NCBI GenBank assembly: GCA_003246295.1
Contig: QKAS01000005.1
Coordinates: 1-64,000, forward strand
From: Clostridia bacterium
GTDB taxonomy: Bacteria; Bacillota; Clostridia; Lachnospirales; Lachnospiraceae
Length of the DNA: 64,000 nucleotides
Direction: 5' to 3'
In this document: positions 17,357-25,706 of the stretch, piece by piece
How the letters are laid out: each line of letters opens with the position of its first letter
Numbering within the stretch: the stretch's first letter is position 1
Translations under genes and position numbers: made by a program
The notes under the pieces: model-generated
The model's input: only the letters and a program-made list of their open reading frames with translations
The model's database searches: none
What the model was told of the DNA's origin: nothing

Positions 17357-18059
17357 TCTGATCTTCAAATGTCGCAATTGTCCACTGCTCCATGAATTTT
17401 AACTGCTCGGGAGTATGAAACCAATGCTCTCCATGTTCCATAATGGTCAGTTTGCATCTGAAATTTTTTGTAAACTGATCAACTACAATATAATCTGTGA
17501 GATTGTCATGCTCAGCATAGAGTATGTATGTTAGGAAGGGCCACTTTGTAATGTGGTGTTCTTTGGCATAGGTTAGATAATCCAGAGAAAGGGTCTGTCC
17601 AAAAGAGGTTTCAATCGTTTTTTCTGTTTGTAACTGAGATTCTGTAACACTTGCCCACTGCATCATATTACATATTAATTGGTGCATATCAAGGATTGGT
17701 GAGACGAATTGGCAAGTTTCAAATGACTCATCAGTAAAACACAACAGGCTAAACCAGGCACCAATACTATTTGCGCGTAATCCAAATCGTTTCCAGTTTG
17801 ATTTCGCATAATTCATAATGGTAAGTAACTCAGGAACTACATGCCATGGGTCAAAACTATTTGTCTCAAGGTTGCGTTCGCCATGTTCTGGCAAATCTAC
17901 GCTCAGAACTTGCCAGCCATACTGGGTAGCAATGTTGGCAAAAGTTTTGGCATCTTCTTTACTTCCGTCTTTTCCGTGAATAAAAAGATATAATTTCTGT
18001 GATGTATCACCCCAGAGAATAGAAGGAATTTGCTCGATTTTTAAATATTCTTTTTTCAT
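17340..18059 (-). CDS. Alpha/beta hydrolase
   Basis: A hydrolase of about 239 residues: oxyanion region LFIHGKDGS (25-33), nucleophile elbow RANSIGA with Ser98, acid residue near YAEHDNLTDY, and His in EHGEHWFHTPEQ. The longer in-frame start at 18209 would put 50 hydrophobic residues in front, but the promoter and palindrome at 18129-18172 fall inside that extension. ATG 18059, with GGGAG upstream, is therefore better. Divergent from the TetR gene at 18286, which probably controls it. Cytosolic serine hydrolase; substrate unknown. Confidence 0.85.
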   Translation of the reverse strand: MKKEYLKIEQIPSILWGDTSQKLYLFIHGKDGSKEDAKTFANIATQYGWQVLSVDLPEHGERNLETNSFDPWHVVPELLTIMNYAKSNWKRFGLRANSIGAWFSLLCFTDESFETCQFVSPILDMHQLICNMMQWASVTESQLQTEKTIETSFGQTLSLDYLTYAKEHHITKWPFLTYILYAEHDNLTDYIVVDQFTKNFRCKLTIMEHGEHWFHTPEQLKFMEQWTIATFEDQINSFQ

Positions 18060-18128
18060 AAATTTATACATCTCCCAACTGATTAAAATAATAACGGCAA
18101 TATAAAAACTAATAACAGTAATACATAT

Positions 18129-18172
18129 ACTAATATCATTAGTATAATATAATAATCCATTCTTTTCGTCAA
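18129..18172 (-). promoter_or_regulatory. Hydrolase promoter with 15-base palindromic operator
   Basis: On the minus strand: TTGACG (18172-18167), 17-base spacer, TATTAT (18149-18144). Immediately downstream is ACTAATATCATTAGT (18129-18143), a 15-base palindrome with 6-base arms. It is the likely operator of the neighbouring TetR protein. Confidence 0.75.
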
Positions 18173-18213
18173 GGGATATAATAACAGCAATTGTATTTAT
18201 TAGAAGCATTGTA

Positions 18214-18242
18214 TTGACGATACGAATCAGATTAATTATGCT
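18214..18242 (+). promoter_or_regulatory. Promoter of the TetR gene at 18286
   Basis: TTGACG (18214-18219), 17-base spacer, TATGCT (18237-18242). It lies back to back with the hydrolase promoter and supports translation starting at 18286 rather than 18214. Confidence 0.5.
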
Positions 18243-18285
18243 GATGTTAGGAGCTATATCATGTTTTCAAGAAAGGTTTATAATC

Positions 18286-18852
18286 ATGCGTGTAAGTAAA
18301 GAAAGAGTCATTGAGGTTGCCTCGGAAATTGCGGATACAGAGGGCCTTAATAAGTTATCTTTAAAAGTGGTTGCAGAAAAACTCAATATTCGTACACCCT
18401 CTTTATATAATCATATTTTAAGTCTGGAGGAACTTCTGCGGGAAGTTGCTCACAATGGAATGAGAAGTATGAATGAACAAATGACGCAGTCAGCGATTGG
18501 ATATACTGGTGATGCTGCAATAAAATCAGTGGGTATTGCATATCTTGAATATGTTACCAGGCATCCAGGTGTTTATGAAGTAATTCAATGGGTTCATTGG
18601 CATGAGAATGATGATACCAAAATGATATTTGATGCATATAAAGCACTACTTGTAAAACTGATACTTTCTTGTGGATGGCAACCAAAATATAAAGATGAGG
18701 CACTAAAATTACTCATGGGAGTGATACACGGATACGTAACACTGGAACTTGGAAGAGCACTGAGTAATTATGATCAGGTAAAAAAAGAATTTTCAGAGGC
18801 AATCGAAGTTGTACTATCAGGATTACACAATAAATATGATAATAAATCTTAA
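18286..18852 (+). CDS. TetR family regulator (WHG-domain type)
   Basis: A TetR protein of about 188 residues starting MRVSKERVIEVASEIADTEG. The HTH reads LKVVAEKLNIRTPSLYNHI. The C-terminal half resembles the TetR_C WHG domain (GIAYLEYVTRHPGVYEVIQW, GVIHGYVTLELG). I start at 18286, after AGAAAGG; an upstream in-frame ATG at 18214 coincides with a promoter. Probably represses the divergent hydrolase through the palindrome at 18129-18143. Confidence 0.88.
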   Translation: MRVSKERVIEVASEIADTEGLNKLSLKVVAEKLNIRTPSLYNHILSLEELLREVAHNGMRSMNEQMTQSAIGYTGDAAIKSVGIAYLEYVTRHPGVYEVIQWVHWHENDDTKMIFDAYKALLVKLILSCGWQPKYKDEALKLLMGVIHGYVTLELGRALSNYDQVKKEFSEAIEVVLSGLHNKYDNKS

Positions 18853-19093
18853 AATGTAAAACTTCGAAAAACTTTTTCTGAATGGTATGATATAGCAAAT
18901 AATGAGCAAAATGAAAATTGCAGTATTTTAGCAATCCGGATTACATATGCAACTGTAATAAAAGATCATGGTGCGGTGCGATACCACATGGATTTTATTC
19001 ATAAAACGGTAACAGAAAACAACGTCATCAGGTGATTGCACCGATAGTATTGCCAGACTTGGAACGAAGGAATAATAACATATATTTAAATTG
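18853..19093 (+). other. Gene-free stretch with a possible gene remnant
   Basis: A coding-like run of about 30 codons near 18930-19035 (AIRITYATVIKDHGAVRYHMD) ends at a TGA and has a stop just before it. It has no start codon with a ribosome site. It may be the tail of a decayed gene. The terminator at 19094 follows. Confidence 0.25.
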
Positions 19094-19121
19094 AAACAGC
19101 CTCAGAAATGAGGCTGTTTTC
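19094..19121 (+). terminator. Terminator
   Basis: AAACAGCCTCA (19094-19104), loop GAAA, TGAGGCTGTTT (19109-19119), followed by TC. A textbook tetraloop hairpin. Confidence 0.75.
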
Positions 19122-19143
19122 TATGAAAAATATATTTGAATAA

Positions 19144-19179
19144 ATTACGATTGACATAATAGTACGAAGGTCGTAATAT
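19144..19179 (+). promoter_or_regulatory. MarR-operon promoter with nested operators
   Basis: TTGACA (19151-19156), 17-base spacer, TAATAT (19174-19179). The spacer holds the palindrome TACGA-AGG-TCGTA (19163-19175), and ATTACGA (19144-19150) mirrors TCGTAAT (19171-19177). Probable self-operator of the MarR protein at 19198. Confidence 0.75.
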
Positions 19180-19197
19180 TGTGAGTGAGGTGACAAT

Positions 19198-19656
19198 ATG
19201 AGTATAAATGTAAAAGAAACAGAAATTACACGACTTAATAAGCTCTATCATAAATTGCTAATGTCAAATGCAAGTAAAAAACTGCAATATCCAAAGGAAT
19301 TATCCAGCCTTTCTACGATAGATATTTCGGTGGTTAATCTCGTTGCAGAAAATAAGGACATCATTGTGAGAGAAATAGCTGCAATTTTATCAGTACCAAA
19401 TAGTACGTTAACGAGTTCAATCAACAGACTAGAGAAGAAAAACCTTGTAAGAAGATTGATCAGCATGCGAGATCGTCGTTCATTTTCTCTGGAACTTACG
19501 GAACAAGGATGGGAGATTCAACAACTACATTTGGCATTTGAAAGAAGTTATTTTGAAGCAATCCTGGAAAAACTTGATACCTACGAAGAAAGAGAAATTT
19601 TTATGGATCTGATTGATAAAATAGTGACAGGATTTGTTACACCAATAGAAAGTTAA
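19198..19656 (+). CDS. MarR family transcriptional regulator
   Basis: A 152-residue MarR protein; the winged helix reads VREIAAILSVPNSTLTSSIN and RLEKKNLVRRL, with wing RDRRSFSLELT. Ribosome site GAGGTG. Heads a three-gene unit with a hydrolase (11 bases downstream) and an AraC-type regulator. The nested palindromes over its promoter point to autorepression. Confidence 0.9.
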   Translation: MSINVKETEITRLNKLYHKLLMSNASKKLQYPKELSSLSTIDISVVNLVAENKDIIVREIAAILSVPNSTLTSSINRLEKKNLVRRLISMRDRRSFSLELTEQGWEIQQLHLAFERSYFEAILEKLDTYEEREIFMDLIDKIVTGFVTPIES

Positions 19657-19667
19657 GGGATGATGGT

Positions 19668-20582
19668 ATGGAATATTGTAATATAGACAGCGCAGTGATC
19701 GCGTATAGAAGCATTGGATCTGGAGATATCACTTTTGTAATAGACACATGTCTGAATTCTTGCAGCGCAGAGTGGTGGCATATTGGAGAACTTTTAAGTG
19801 AAAAGGGAAAAGTATTATTGTTTGACAGACCCGGTTATGGTAAAAGTACAGTTTCGACACTTCCAAGAACACCACAAAATCAGGCGGCAGAGTTAAATAC
19901 ACTGCTGCAAAAACTTAAAATTGAAGATAAGATTGTAATGATTGGACATTCTCAAGGGGGATACTATTGTGCTGAGTATGCACTTTACTATCCAGAAAAA
20001 ATAAAAGCACTGCTCCTTTTGGATCCGGCAACACCCTTTGATGATACGTTTAAAAGTGAACTATCACAAGAGGAGTATAAGGGAAGTGGTGTGGATAAAA
20101 CTGCTTCTTTAAAGCTGGCATATTATTTAACAAAATGTAAACTTGGTTTCTTACTAAAAACTTTGTTGAAAAAATCCCCCCCGTTTTACTATTATTCCTT
20201 TGCGAAGGACGCCGAAAAATATTTGCTCCATTCATTATGTCAAAAAAATAATTATCTGACTGCACTTGAAGAGTATAAATATTCACATCATCATGAGTGT
20301 ACAGAGCATATGGTGCAAGCGATTGAATCATCGAAGCTACAACATCTGAAGATCATATTGATGACTCATTCCAGTGAGAAAATGATAAAGGAACTTCAGT
20401 ATTATGGCAATTTGAAACCAGAATCAGCAGAAAGAACAGAACAGATATGGCAGGAAGTCATGAAACGCTATCTTACGCTGTCTAATCATGCTGAGCATAT
20501 CACAGCAGAACAGAGTGGTCATTATATTCATCTGACAGATTTGGATCTTTTCATGAGAATGATCGAAGGTGTACTTGAATGA
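19668..20582 (+). CDS. Alpha/beta hydrolase
   Basis: A 304-residue alpha/beta hydrolase with LLFDRPGYGKS, nucleophile elbow GHSQGG (Ser95), LLLLDPATPF and a late His in AEQSGHYIHL. Between about 120 and 220 is a helical cap. It has no signal peptide, so it acts in the cytosol. It may hydrolyse the compound that the upstream MarR protein senses. Its end overlaps the AraC gene by four bases (ATGA). Confidence 0.87.
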   Translation: MEYCNIDSAVIAYRSIGSGDITFVIDTCLNSCSAEWWHIGELLSEKGKVLLFDRPGYGKSTVSTLPRTPQNQAAELNTLLQKLKIEDKIVMIGHSQGGYYCAEYALYYPEKIKALLLLDPATPFDDTFKSELSQEEYKGSGVDKTASLKLAYYLTKCKLGFLLKTLLKKSPPFYYYSFAKDAEKYLLHSLCQKNNYLTALEEYKYSHHHECTEHMVQAIESSKLQHLKIILMTHSSEKMIKELQYYGNLKPESAERTEQIWQEVMKRYLTLSNHAEHITAEQSGHYIHLTDLDLFMRMIEGVLE

Positions 20583-21448
20583 GTAAGTTGAAAAGTAGTA
20601 ATGAAACGAAGAATATCAACAAGACAGAACTAGTCAATCAAAGTATTGATTATATGATTCAACATATGTCAGATGAACTTACCGTGAAAGAGGTTGCGGA
20701 TTATTTTCATTATTCTGAGTTTTATTTTAGCAGAGTATTTAAGTCAGTCACTGGAGATAGTGTTTATGCATATCTAAAACAATTAAAAATGAATCAGAGC
20801 GCAATTGATATTAAACTGAAAAGAGATAAGTCGATTACTGAAATTGGACTTGATTATGGATACACTGCTTCAAATTATAGCTCTGTATTCAAGACTCAAC
20901 ACAAAATCACACCATCTGAGTTTCGAAAGAAAATCGATTGTTATCAGATGAAAAGTCCATTTGGAACAGAAAACATAGAAATATTTAAATCTTTTAGTGA
21001 GTATCATAACCATATGACGATTGAAACACTACCAGATTATGATGTGATTTATGAGCGTGTGTTTGGAACATATTATGACCTAAAAGATAAATGGATGGAG
21101 TTTCTTGAAAAGTACAAAGAGCATATAAAAAACAATACGATACTGATAGAGCGATTTTTCGATGATCCAACGATTACAGACCCCAATCATTGTGTGTGTG
21201 ACTTGTGTGCAACATTCATTGAATGCGGTACATTTACGAATAGATCAGTTTTAAAAGGAGGTAAATTCGCAGTATATCGTTACGAAGGTAAAATTGATGG
21301 TATTTTTGGTACTGTACAGGGAATTTTTTCTGTCTGGCTCCCATCCAGTGGGTTTGAAATGGATGAACGTTTTGGTTTGCACATTTACCGTTCTATTGAT
21401 ATAGAGTCACAGTTTGTTGTCATGGATCTCTGCATTCCTATAAAATAG
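20579..21448 (+). CDS. AraC family regulator with GyrI-like effector domain
   Basis: A 289-residue protein. Residues about 15-120 are a double HTH of the AraC type (VADYFHYSEFYFSRVFKSVT and SITEIGLDYGYTASNYSSVFK). Residues about 145-289 form a GyrI/Rob-like small-molecule-binding domain. Such fusions (Rob, BmrR-related) usually sense hydrophobic drugs and activate efflux or degradation. Translationally coupled to the hydrolase gene, so it probably adds activation to the MarR-controlled unit. Confidence 0.88.
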   Translation: MSKLKSSNETKNINKTELVNQSIDYMIQHMSDELTVKEVADYFHYSEFYFSRVFKSVTGDSVYAYLKQLKMNQSAIDIKLKRDKSITEIGLDYGYTASNYSSVFKTQHKITPSEFRKKIDCYQMKSPFGTENIEIFKSFSEYHNHMTIETLPDYDVIYERVFGTYYDLKDKWMEFLEKYKEHIKNNTILIERFFDDPTITDPNHCVCDLCATFIECGTFTNRSVLKGGKFAVYRYEGKIDGIFGTVQGIFSVWLPSSGFEMDERFGLHIYRSIDIESQFVVMDLCIPIK

Positions 21449-21550
21449 AGCAGGAATTCAGAAGTTTAATGATACAAGCTGTGTTAATATTTGTCTGGGT
21501 AACGAAAGGTTTTATTAATGTATGTAGTATACAGATAGGGAGAAAATGAT

Positions 21551-22096
21551 ATGGACAGTATCAGACAAATGCAAAAAGACACACTCTACAAAGCAATAGA
21601 AAGTATGAGCAATGAGGAGACAGCAGAAAAAATCGTATGTAGGGAAACAGAAATTATTGGAGAACAGGGGAATGAAGAATGGGTAAATTCAACAATGAGT
21701 CGTCTTGAAAAACAATTTGATGCAGCTACGGTGAAAGAAATCAGAATGAAATGCCAGTGTGGTTATGGAATAGATGAAAGACTGGAACTGCTAAAAGATC
21801 TGTTAGCTTCGTCTTCAAATTTGGAAGAATTTGCAGGCATGCAGAAGGCGCAGGAGGCAGGCTTGTTCTATCGGGATGGTTCGTTATATCTAAAGTTTGG
21901 ATTCTGCCCATGTCCTATGCTAATGGATGTTAAAAAACTTGACACAATGACGTGGTGTCAATGTACTGCCGGGTATAGCAAAGTATTATTTGAAAAGGCA
22001 TTTGGATGTCAGGTTGAAGTGGAATTATTAAAAAGTATAAAAGCTGGAGATGATATCTGCCTGATGAGAATACTTCCAGAAATAACAACATGGTAA
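21551..22096 (+). CDS. DUF6144-like cysteine-rich protein
   Basis: A 181-residue protein with three cysteine groups: KCQCGYGIDERLELL (about 70-84), FGFCPCPMLMD and TWCQCTAGYSKVLFEKAFG. This matches my memory of DUF6144 and of the L-2-amino-thiazoline-4-carboxylate hydrolase-like/4-vinyl-reductase-related group; the C-terminal half has the small-molecule-domain feel of those families. The cysteines could bind zinc. No function is established. It has its own GGGAG ribosome site and lies just before the cytochrome b5 gene, from which it is separated by a palindrome. Confidence 0.65.
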   Translation: MDSIRQMQKDTLYKAIESMSNEETAEKIVCRETEIIGEQGNEEWVNSTMSRLEKQFDAATVKEIRMKCQCGYGIDERLELLKDLLASSSNLEEFAGMQKAQEAGLFYRDGSLYLKFGFCPCPMLMDVKKLDTMTWCQCTAGYSKVLFEKAFGCQVEVELLKSIKAGDDICLMRILPEITTW

Positions 22097-22126
22097 CCTC
22101 AGAATAAATTTGTAAACCTGTCAAAT

Positions 22127-22142
22127 AAATTGCTTGCAATTT
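22127..22142. promoter_or_regulatory. Palindrome upstream of the cytochrome gene
   Basis: AAATTGC-TT-GCAATTT: 7-base arms around a 2-base centre, 72 bases before ATG 22214. A TATAGT at about 22155-22160 could be the matching -10. Possible operator; it differs from the Crp/Fnr palindrome at 24375. Confidence 0.4.
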
Positions 22143-22213
22143 AATAAAAAAAGGTATAGTATTCATATATAACAATGATAGGAATAATTACTGATTTGAT
22201 TGGAGGGCAAGCT

Positions 22214-22918
22214 ATGAACATAAATTTTGGTGAAGTATTTGGCTGGTTATTAATAATCTCACTAGTGGGTACCATAATGAATTACTGCGTTAAATTTGTA
22301 AACAGACAGTTTGGAAAAAATGCAGGTCCTGATTCACTCTTTAAGAAATGCATGAAAATTCTGATGACGATATTTGTTCGTAATCACAGGTATTTTGGAT
22401 TGGCTGCAGTGATCTTATTAATGATTCATTTCTTAATACAATTCTTTACCTATGGTCTTAATTTAACAGGAGGTCTTGCAGCAGGATTGTTATTGATTCA
22501 GGTCATACTTGGTTGGAATGCAAATAAGAATAAAAAACCAAGGAAGGGTGCCTGGTTTGTATTACATCGCTCAATAGCAGTACTGATTGTATTAGCAGTA
22601 ATTCTGCACTTGACGTTACCATATTCGCTGAATGCATTGACAGGACAAAACACACCGGGATCAAAAGCAGAAGGAAACGAAGCAGCACAGCTACAGACAT
22701 TTACACTGGAGGAACTGGCTACCTATAATGGTGAGAACGGAAACAAAGCTTATATCGCATACGATGGACTTGTATATGACGTGACAGATATTCCACAGTG
22801 GAAAAATGGAAAGCACAATGGACAGGTGGCGGGTACCGATGTTACAGGAATCATGGAAAACGCACCACATGGAACTTCTATGTTAGATCGGCTTGAAGTT
22901 GTTGGTGAACTCAAGTAA
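22214..22918 (+). CDS. Membrane cytochrome b5 domain protein
   Basis: About 234 residues. Four membrane helices (about 8-24, 62-78, 84-100, 117-134) carry several histidines in or near them (His57, His72, His118, His132), the pattern of a ferric-reductase-like b-heme bundle. After a flexible linker, residues 162-234 form a cytochrome b5-like domain (FTLEELATYNGENG, VYDVTDIPQWKNGKHNGQVAG, NAPHG). ATG 22214 follows GGAGGG at 22202-22207; an in-frame start at 22175 lacks a ribosome site. With the reductase encoded 26 bases downstream, it should pass electrons through or onto the membrane. Confidence 0.85.
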   Translation: MNINFGEVFGWLLIISLVGTIMNYCVKFVNRQFGKNAGPDSLFKKCMKILMTIFVRNHRYFGLAAVILLMIHFLIQFFTYGLNLTGGLAAGLLLIQVILGWNANKNKKPRKGAWFVLHRSIAVLIVLAVILHLTLPYSLNALTGQNTPGSKAEGNEAAQLQTFTLEELATYNGENGNKAYIAYDGLVYDVTDIPQWKNGKHNGQVAGTDVTGIMENAPHGTSMLDRLEVVGELK

Positions 22919-22944
22919 TGTGTCTTCAATGAGAGGGGGATACA

Positions 22945-23682
22945 ATGGAACTTTATGAAGTTAAAATACTGGATATCATATCTGTTTCAAATGATGTTTT
23001 TACATTTATCCTTGAAAAACCGGAAGGTCTAAGCTGGGAGCCTGGTGGACATATGCACGTTGGGCTTCCGGGTTTTATGGATAGAGATCCGTCAGACAAA
23101 GAATTGGTAAGGCATATGTCGATTGTTACGACACCCCAACAGGGAGTGATTGGATTCACTACAAGAATCCCAGAGTCATGTTCAACTTTTAAAAGCCAGT
23201 TGTCTGCAATGGAAGAGGGAGATCGACTTACTATCTTTAAAATACATTCTATTATGAAATTGCAGGAAGTTGATATTCCTATGGTTTTTTTATCAATGGG
23301 AATTGGAATGACTTCATTTTATCAGATGATATTACAATATCAGAATTTAACAGGTAGGAAGCATTTGACATCGGTTCATATCGCCAAAGCCAATGAGCAT
23401 ATTTATCGTGATGAAATAGAAGCAAGGCAAATCGAAGGCATAAAGTTATTGTGGCCTGATAACAGAGAACAGTTTAAAAATGAAATAAATCAATTGGTAA
23501 GAGCTGACCTTAATACAATTGAGGGTGCCAAGAAGCCTATCTATTATATTGTTGGCAGTGATGTATTTCTTGTGGATATGATTGACCGACTGATACAATC
23601 TGGTATCAGCAGCAATCGAATTTTAATTGATAAAAAAGAAGAAAAAAGGATTCCATTTTTTGAAAAATATATGATTGGATAA
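22945..23682 (+). CDS. FAD/NAD(P)-binding ferredoxin-reductase-like protein
   Basis: A 245-residue flavin reductase of the ferredoxin-NADP reductase superfamily: a beta-barrel FAD domain with WEPGGHMHVGLPG and RHMSIVTTP (in place of the usual RxYS), then a Rossmann NAD(P) domain with LSMGIGMTSF and IYYIVGSDVFLVDMI. There is no Fe-S domain. It is cytosolic and probably hands electrons from NAD(P)H to the adjacent membrane cytochrome, resembling a ferric or flavocytochrome reductase split over two genes. It converges on the Crp/Fnr gene with three bases between. Confidence 0.85.
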   Translation: MELYEVKILDIISVSNDVFTFILEKPEGLSWEPGGHMHVGLPGFMDRDPSDKELVRHMSIVTTPQQGVIGFTTRIPESCSTFKSQLSAMEEGDRLTIFKIHSIMKLQEVDIPMVFLSMGIGMTSFYQMILQYQNLTGRKHLTSVHIAKANEHIYRDEIEARQIEGIKLLWPDNREQFKNEINQLVRADLNTIEGAKKPIYYIVGSDVFLVDMIDRLIQSGISSNRILIDKKEEKRIPFFEKYMIG

Positions 23683-23685
23683 TTG

Positions 23686-24363
23686 TTATTCGTTTTTATG
23701 ATAATGAAGGACAAATTGGTTTTTATGGTAATCAAGATAGCCTTCTCGTTTCAGACGGGAAAGTTCAGCAGAAAGCGCACTTCTATCAGCACACAGATAA
23801 TCTGCGAGCGCCTGTCTGTCAAATGGAATTGAAAATTCAAAGCATGAATACTTTGCAGACATCAAGGAAAGATAACTTAGTATCTTTTCTCGAAGACTAC
23901 GCTTTGACAGGACTTCTATTTTTTCAGTCAATTGAATATTTTTAAGAGAGACTATTTTTAACATGTTTTGAATGAGTGTATGGTGGAAATCACATCCTGT
24001 AAAACACGGTGTAGCTAATTTGTCTGGATCAATAAATAAAACAGTACAATCCGTGATTGCCATGACACTGAATGAAGAAATCGGCATTTGTGAAAATGCA
24101 AAAGATTCGCCAAACAGATCACCAGACTGTAGATCGGATAAGATCGTCCGGTTACCAAGAAAATCGTCCTGAACAATTTGTGCTTTTCCGGATAACATGA
24201 TACCAATTTTTTTAATCGTCTGGTGTAATGAAAAAATAAATTCATTTTTTTGAAAGGTATTGGTGCCGGTAGAAAGGCAGTTAAGTAATCGTGGAATCTG
24301 TAATGTTTCTATTCCTCGAAATAAATCCATCTGATTTAGTATAGCATCATAATTTTTTTCCAT
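23686..24363 (-). CDS. Crp/Fnr family transcriptional regulator
   Basis: A 225-residue regulator: cyclic-nucleotide-binding-like barrel at about 10-130 (SGKAQIVQDDFLGNRTILSD, LQSGDLFGESFAF) and a C-terminal HTH_Crp (DRQALADYLCADRSALSAEL). A single Cys in the CFTGC area of the barrel end does not form an Fnr-type Fe-S cluster, so it more likely senses a ligand or redox state. The promoter and a 22-base palindrome lie in the gap shared with the divergent operon at 24470, which it probably controls. Confidence 0.9.
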   Translation of the reverse strand: MEKNYDAILNQMDLFRGIETLQIPRLLNCLSTGTNTFQKNEFIFSLHQTIKKIGIMLSGKAQIVQDDFLGNRTILSDLQSGDLFGESFAFSQMPISSFSVMAITDCTVLFIDPDKLATPCFTGCDFHHTLIQNMLKIVSLKNIQLTEKIEVLSKRSLREKILSYLSLMSAKYSCFEFSIPFDRQALADYLCADRSALSAELSRLKREGYLDYHKNQFVLHYHKNE

Positions 24364-24374
24364 AAACTCCTCCT

Positions 24375-24396
24375 ATCCGTTGTGAAAACAACGGAT
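24375..24396. promoter_or_regulatory. Crp/Fnr-type palindromic operator
   Basis: ATCCGTTGT-GAAA-ACAACGGAT: two perfect 9-base arms around a 4-base centre. It lies downstream of the regulator's own -10, a blocking position. It is also about 41 bases upstream of a possible start for the divergent operon (TAGACT at 24415-24420), an activating position. Confidence 0.75.
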
Positions 24397-24407
24397 TTTC
24401 TATTTTC

Positions 24408-24436
24408 ATCATAGTAGACTGAAATGACAAGGTCAA
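24408..24436 (-). promoter_or_regulatory. Promoter of the Crp/Fnr gene
   Basis: On the minus strand: TTGACC (24436-24431), 17-base spacer, TATGAT (24413-24408). The palindrome at 24375-24396 would lie just inside the transcript. Confidence 0.6.
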
Positions 24437-24469
24437 CAGTTTTATTTCACAATGAAAGGATCATGAAAA

Positions 24470-25705
24470 ATGAATCAGTATTTTAAAAGCAATGATACAA
24501 TATATGAACTGACACAGGCTTATCCAGAGACAATTGCCATCTTAGTAAGTAACGGGTTTGAAAACATGCAAAATGCTGCTATGCGTGAGAGCTTGGGCAA
24601 AACAATTACATTGGAACAAGCACTTACTATGAAGAAAATGGATATAAATTCCTTTGAAGAACGTTTAGTTGAAGCAATCAATCAGTCAAAAAGTGAAACC
24701 GATTCAGCACTTCTTGAAAAAAACAAGAAACAAAACGCCAGAGTTTCTATTCAGGGAGTTTTACCTTGTCCTATCAGAATTCCGCTTCTGGAAGGATTTG
24801 AAAAATGGCTCTTAGAGCAGGAGGACGCTGTAAAAGCAGATCTTGACTATCAGCTACAGGCTGCATCTATGGGAGTAGACTGGATGAAAGATCAAGTGAA
24901 AGCATCAGATTCAGAGGATATCCTTGCAGATTTATTTATTTCAGCAGGGTTTGATCTGTTTTTTGACAAAGAACTTATCGGTAAATTTAAAGAACAGGGT
25001 ATTTTTAAGGATCTTACAGGAATTAGGCAGTATCATACAGATTTTGAAAATGAGCGGATACAGTTACGCGATCCGAAAGGACAATACTCTATGCTTGCTG
25101 TGGTTGCAGCAGTCTTTCTTGTCAATACAGATGAACTCGGAGACAGAGCGGTTCCTGTAAGTTGGGAAGATTTGTTAAAACCAGAATTTGAAAATTCAGT
25201 ATCACTTCCCATTGGAGATTTTGATCTGTTTAATGCTATTTTACTTAATATTTATAAAAAATATGGGGAAGATGGTATTAGAAAATTGGGACGCAGTTTG
25301 TTACAGAGCATGCATCCGGCAGAAATGGTCAAATCACATATTAAAAAGGCAAATAAACCTGCAGTAACAATTATGCCATATTTCTTTACGAAGATGACGA
25401 AAAAAGGTGGGCCCATGAAGGCGGTCTGGCCGAAGGATGGGGCAATTATTTCGCCGATCTTTATGCTATCAAAAGACGCTTCCAGTGAGAAAATAAAACC
25501 ATTTGTAGATTTTTTTGCATCAAAAGAAATAGGGGAAATTTTATCTCATCAGGGATTATTTCCAAGCGTACATCCGGAAGTTGATAACCTGATGGAAAAA
25601 GAGAATCAGTACATGTGGTTGGGGTGGGATTATATCGAAAGCCATGATATAGGACCTATGATTAAGGAATTGGAAGAAATATTCCACACAAGCAAGGAGG
25701 ATTAG
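24470..25705 (+). CDS. Cytosolic substrate-binding-protein-fold protein with DUF1858-like N-terminus
   Basis: A 411-residue protein with no signal peptide or lipobox. Residues about 5-72 are DUF1858/ScdA_N-like (TIYELTQAYPETIAILVSNGF, then GKTITLEQALTMKKMDINSF) but lack that family's usual cysteines. Residues about 90-400 look like a type 2 periplasmic binding protein (VLPCPIRIPLLEGFEKWL, VPVSWEDLLKPEFENSVSLP, MPYFFTKMTKKGGPMKAVWPKDGAI). A binding-protein fold kept in the cytosol is unusual; it may hold a metal or cofactor for the GTPase and ATPase encoded next. First gene of a four-gene operon under the Crp/Fnr palindrome. Confidence 0.72.
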   Translation: MNQYFKSNDTIYELTQAYPETIAILVSNGFENMQNAAMRESLGKTITLEQALTMKKMDINSFEERLVEAINQSKSETDSALLEKNKKQNARVSIQGVLPCPIRIPLLEGFEKWLLEQEDAVKADLDYQLQAASMGVDWMKDQVKASDSEDILADLFISAGFDLFFDKELIGKFKEQGIFKDLTGIRQYHTDFENERIQLRDPKGQYSMLAVVAAVFLVNTDELGDRAVPVSWEDLLKPEFENSVSLPIGDFDLFNAILLNIYKKYGEDGIRKLGRSLLQSMHPAEMVKSHIKKANKPAVTIMPYFFTKMTKKGGPMKAVWPKDGAIISPIFMLSKDASSEKIKPFVDFFASKEIGEILSHQGLFPSVHPEVDNLMEKENQYMWLGWDYIESHDIGPMIKELEEIFHTSKED

Positions 25706-25706
25706 T

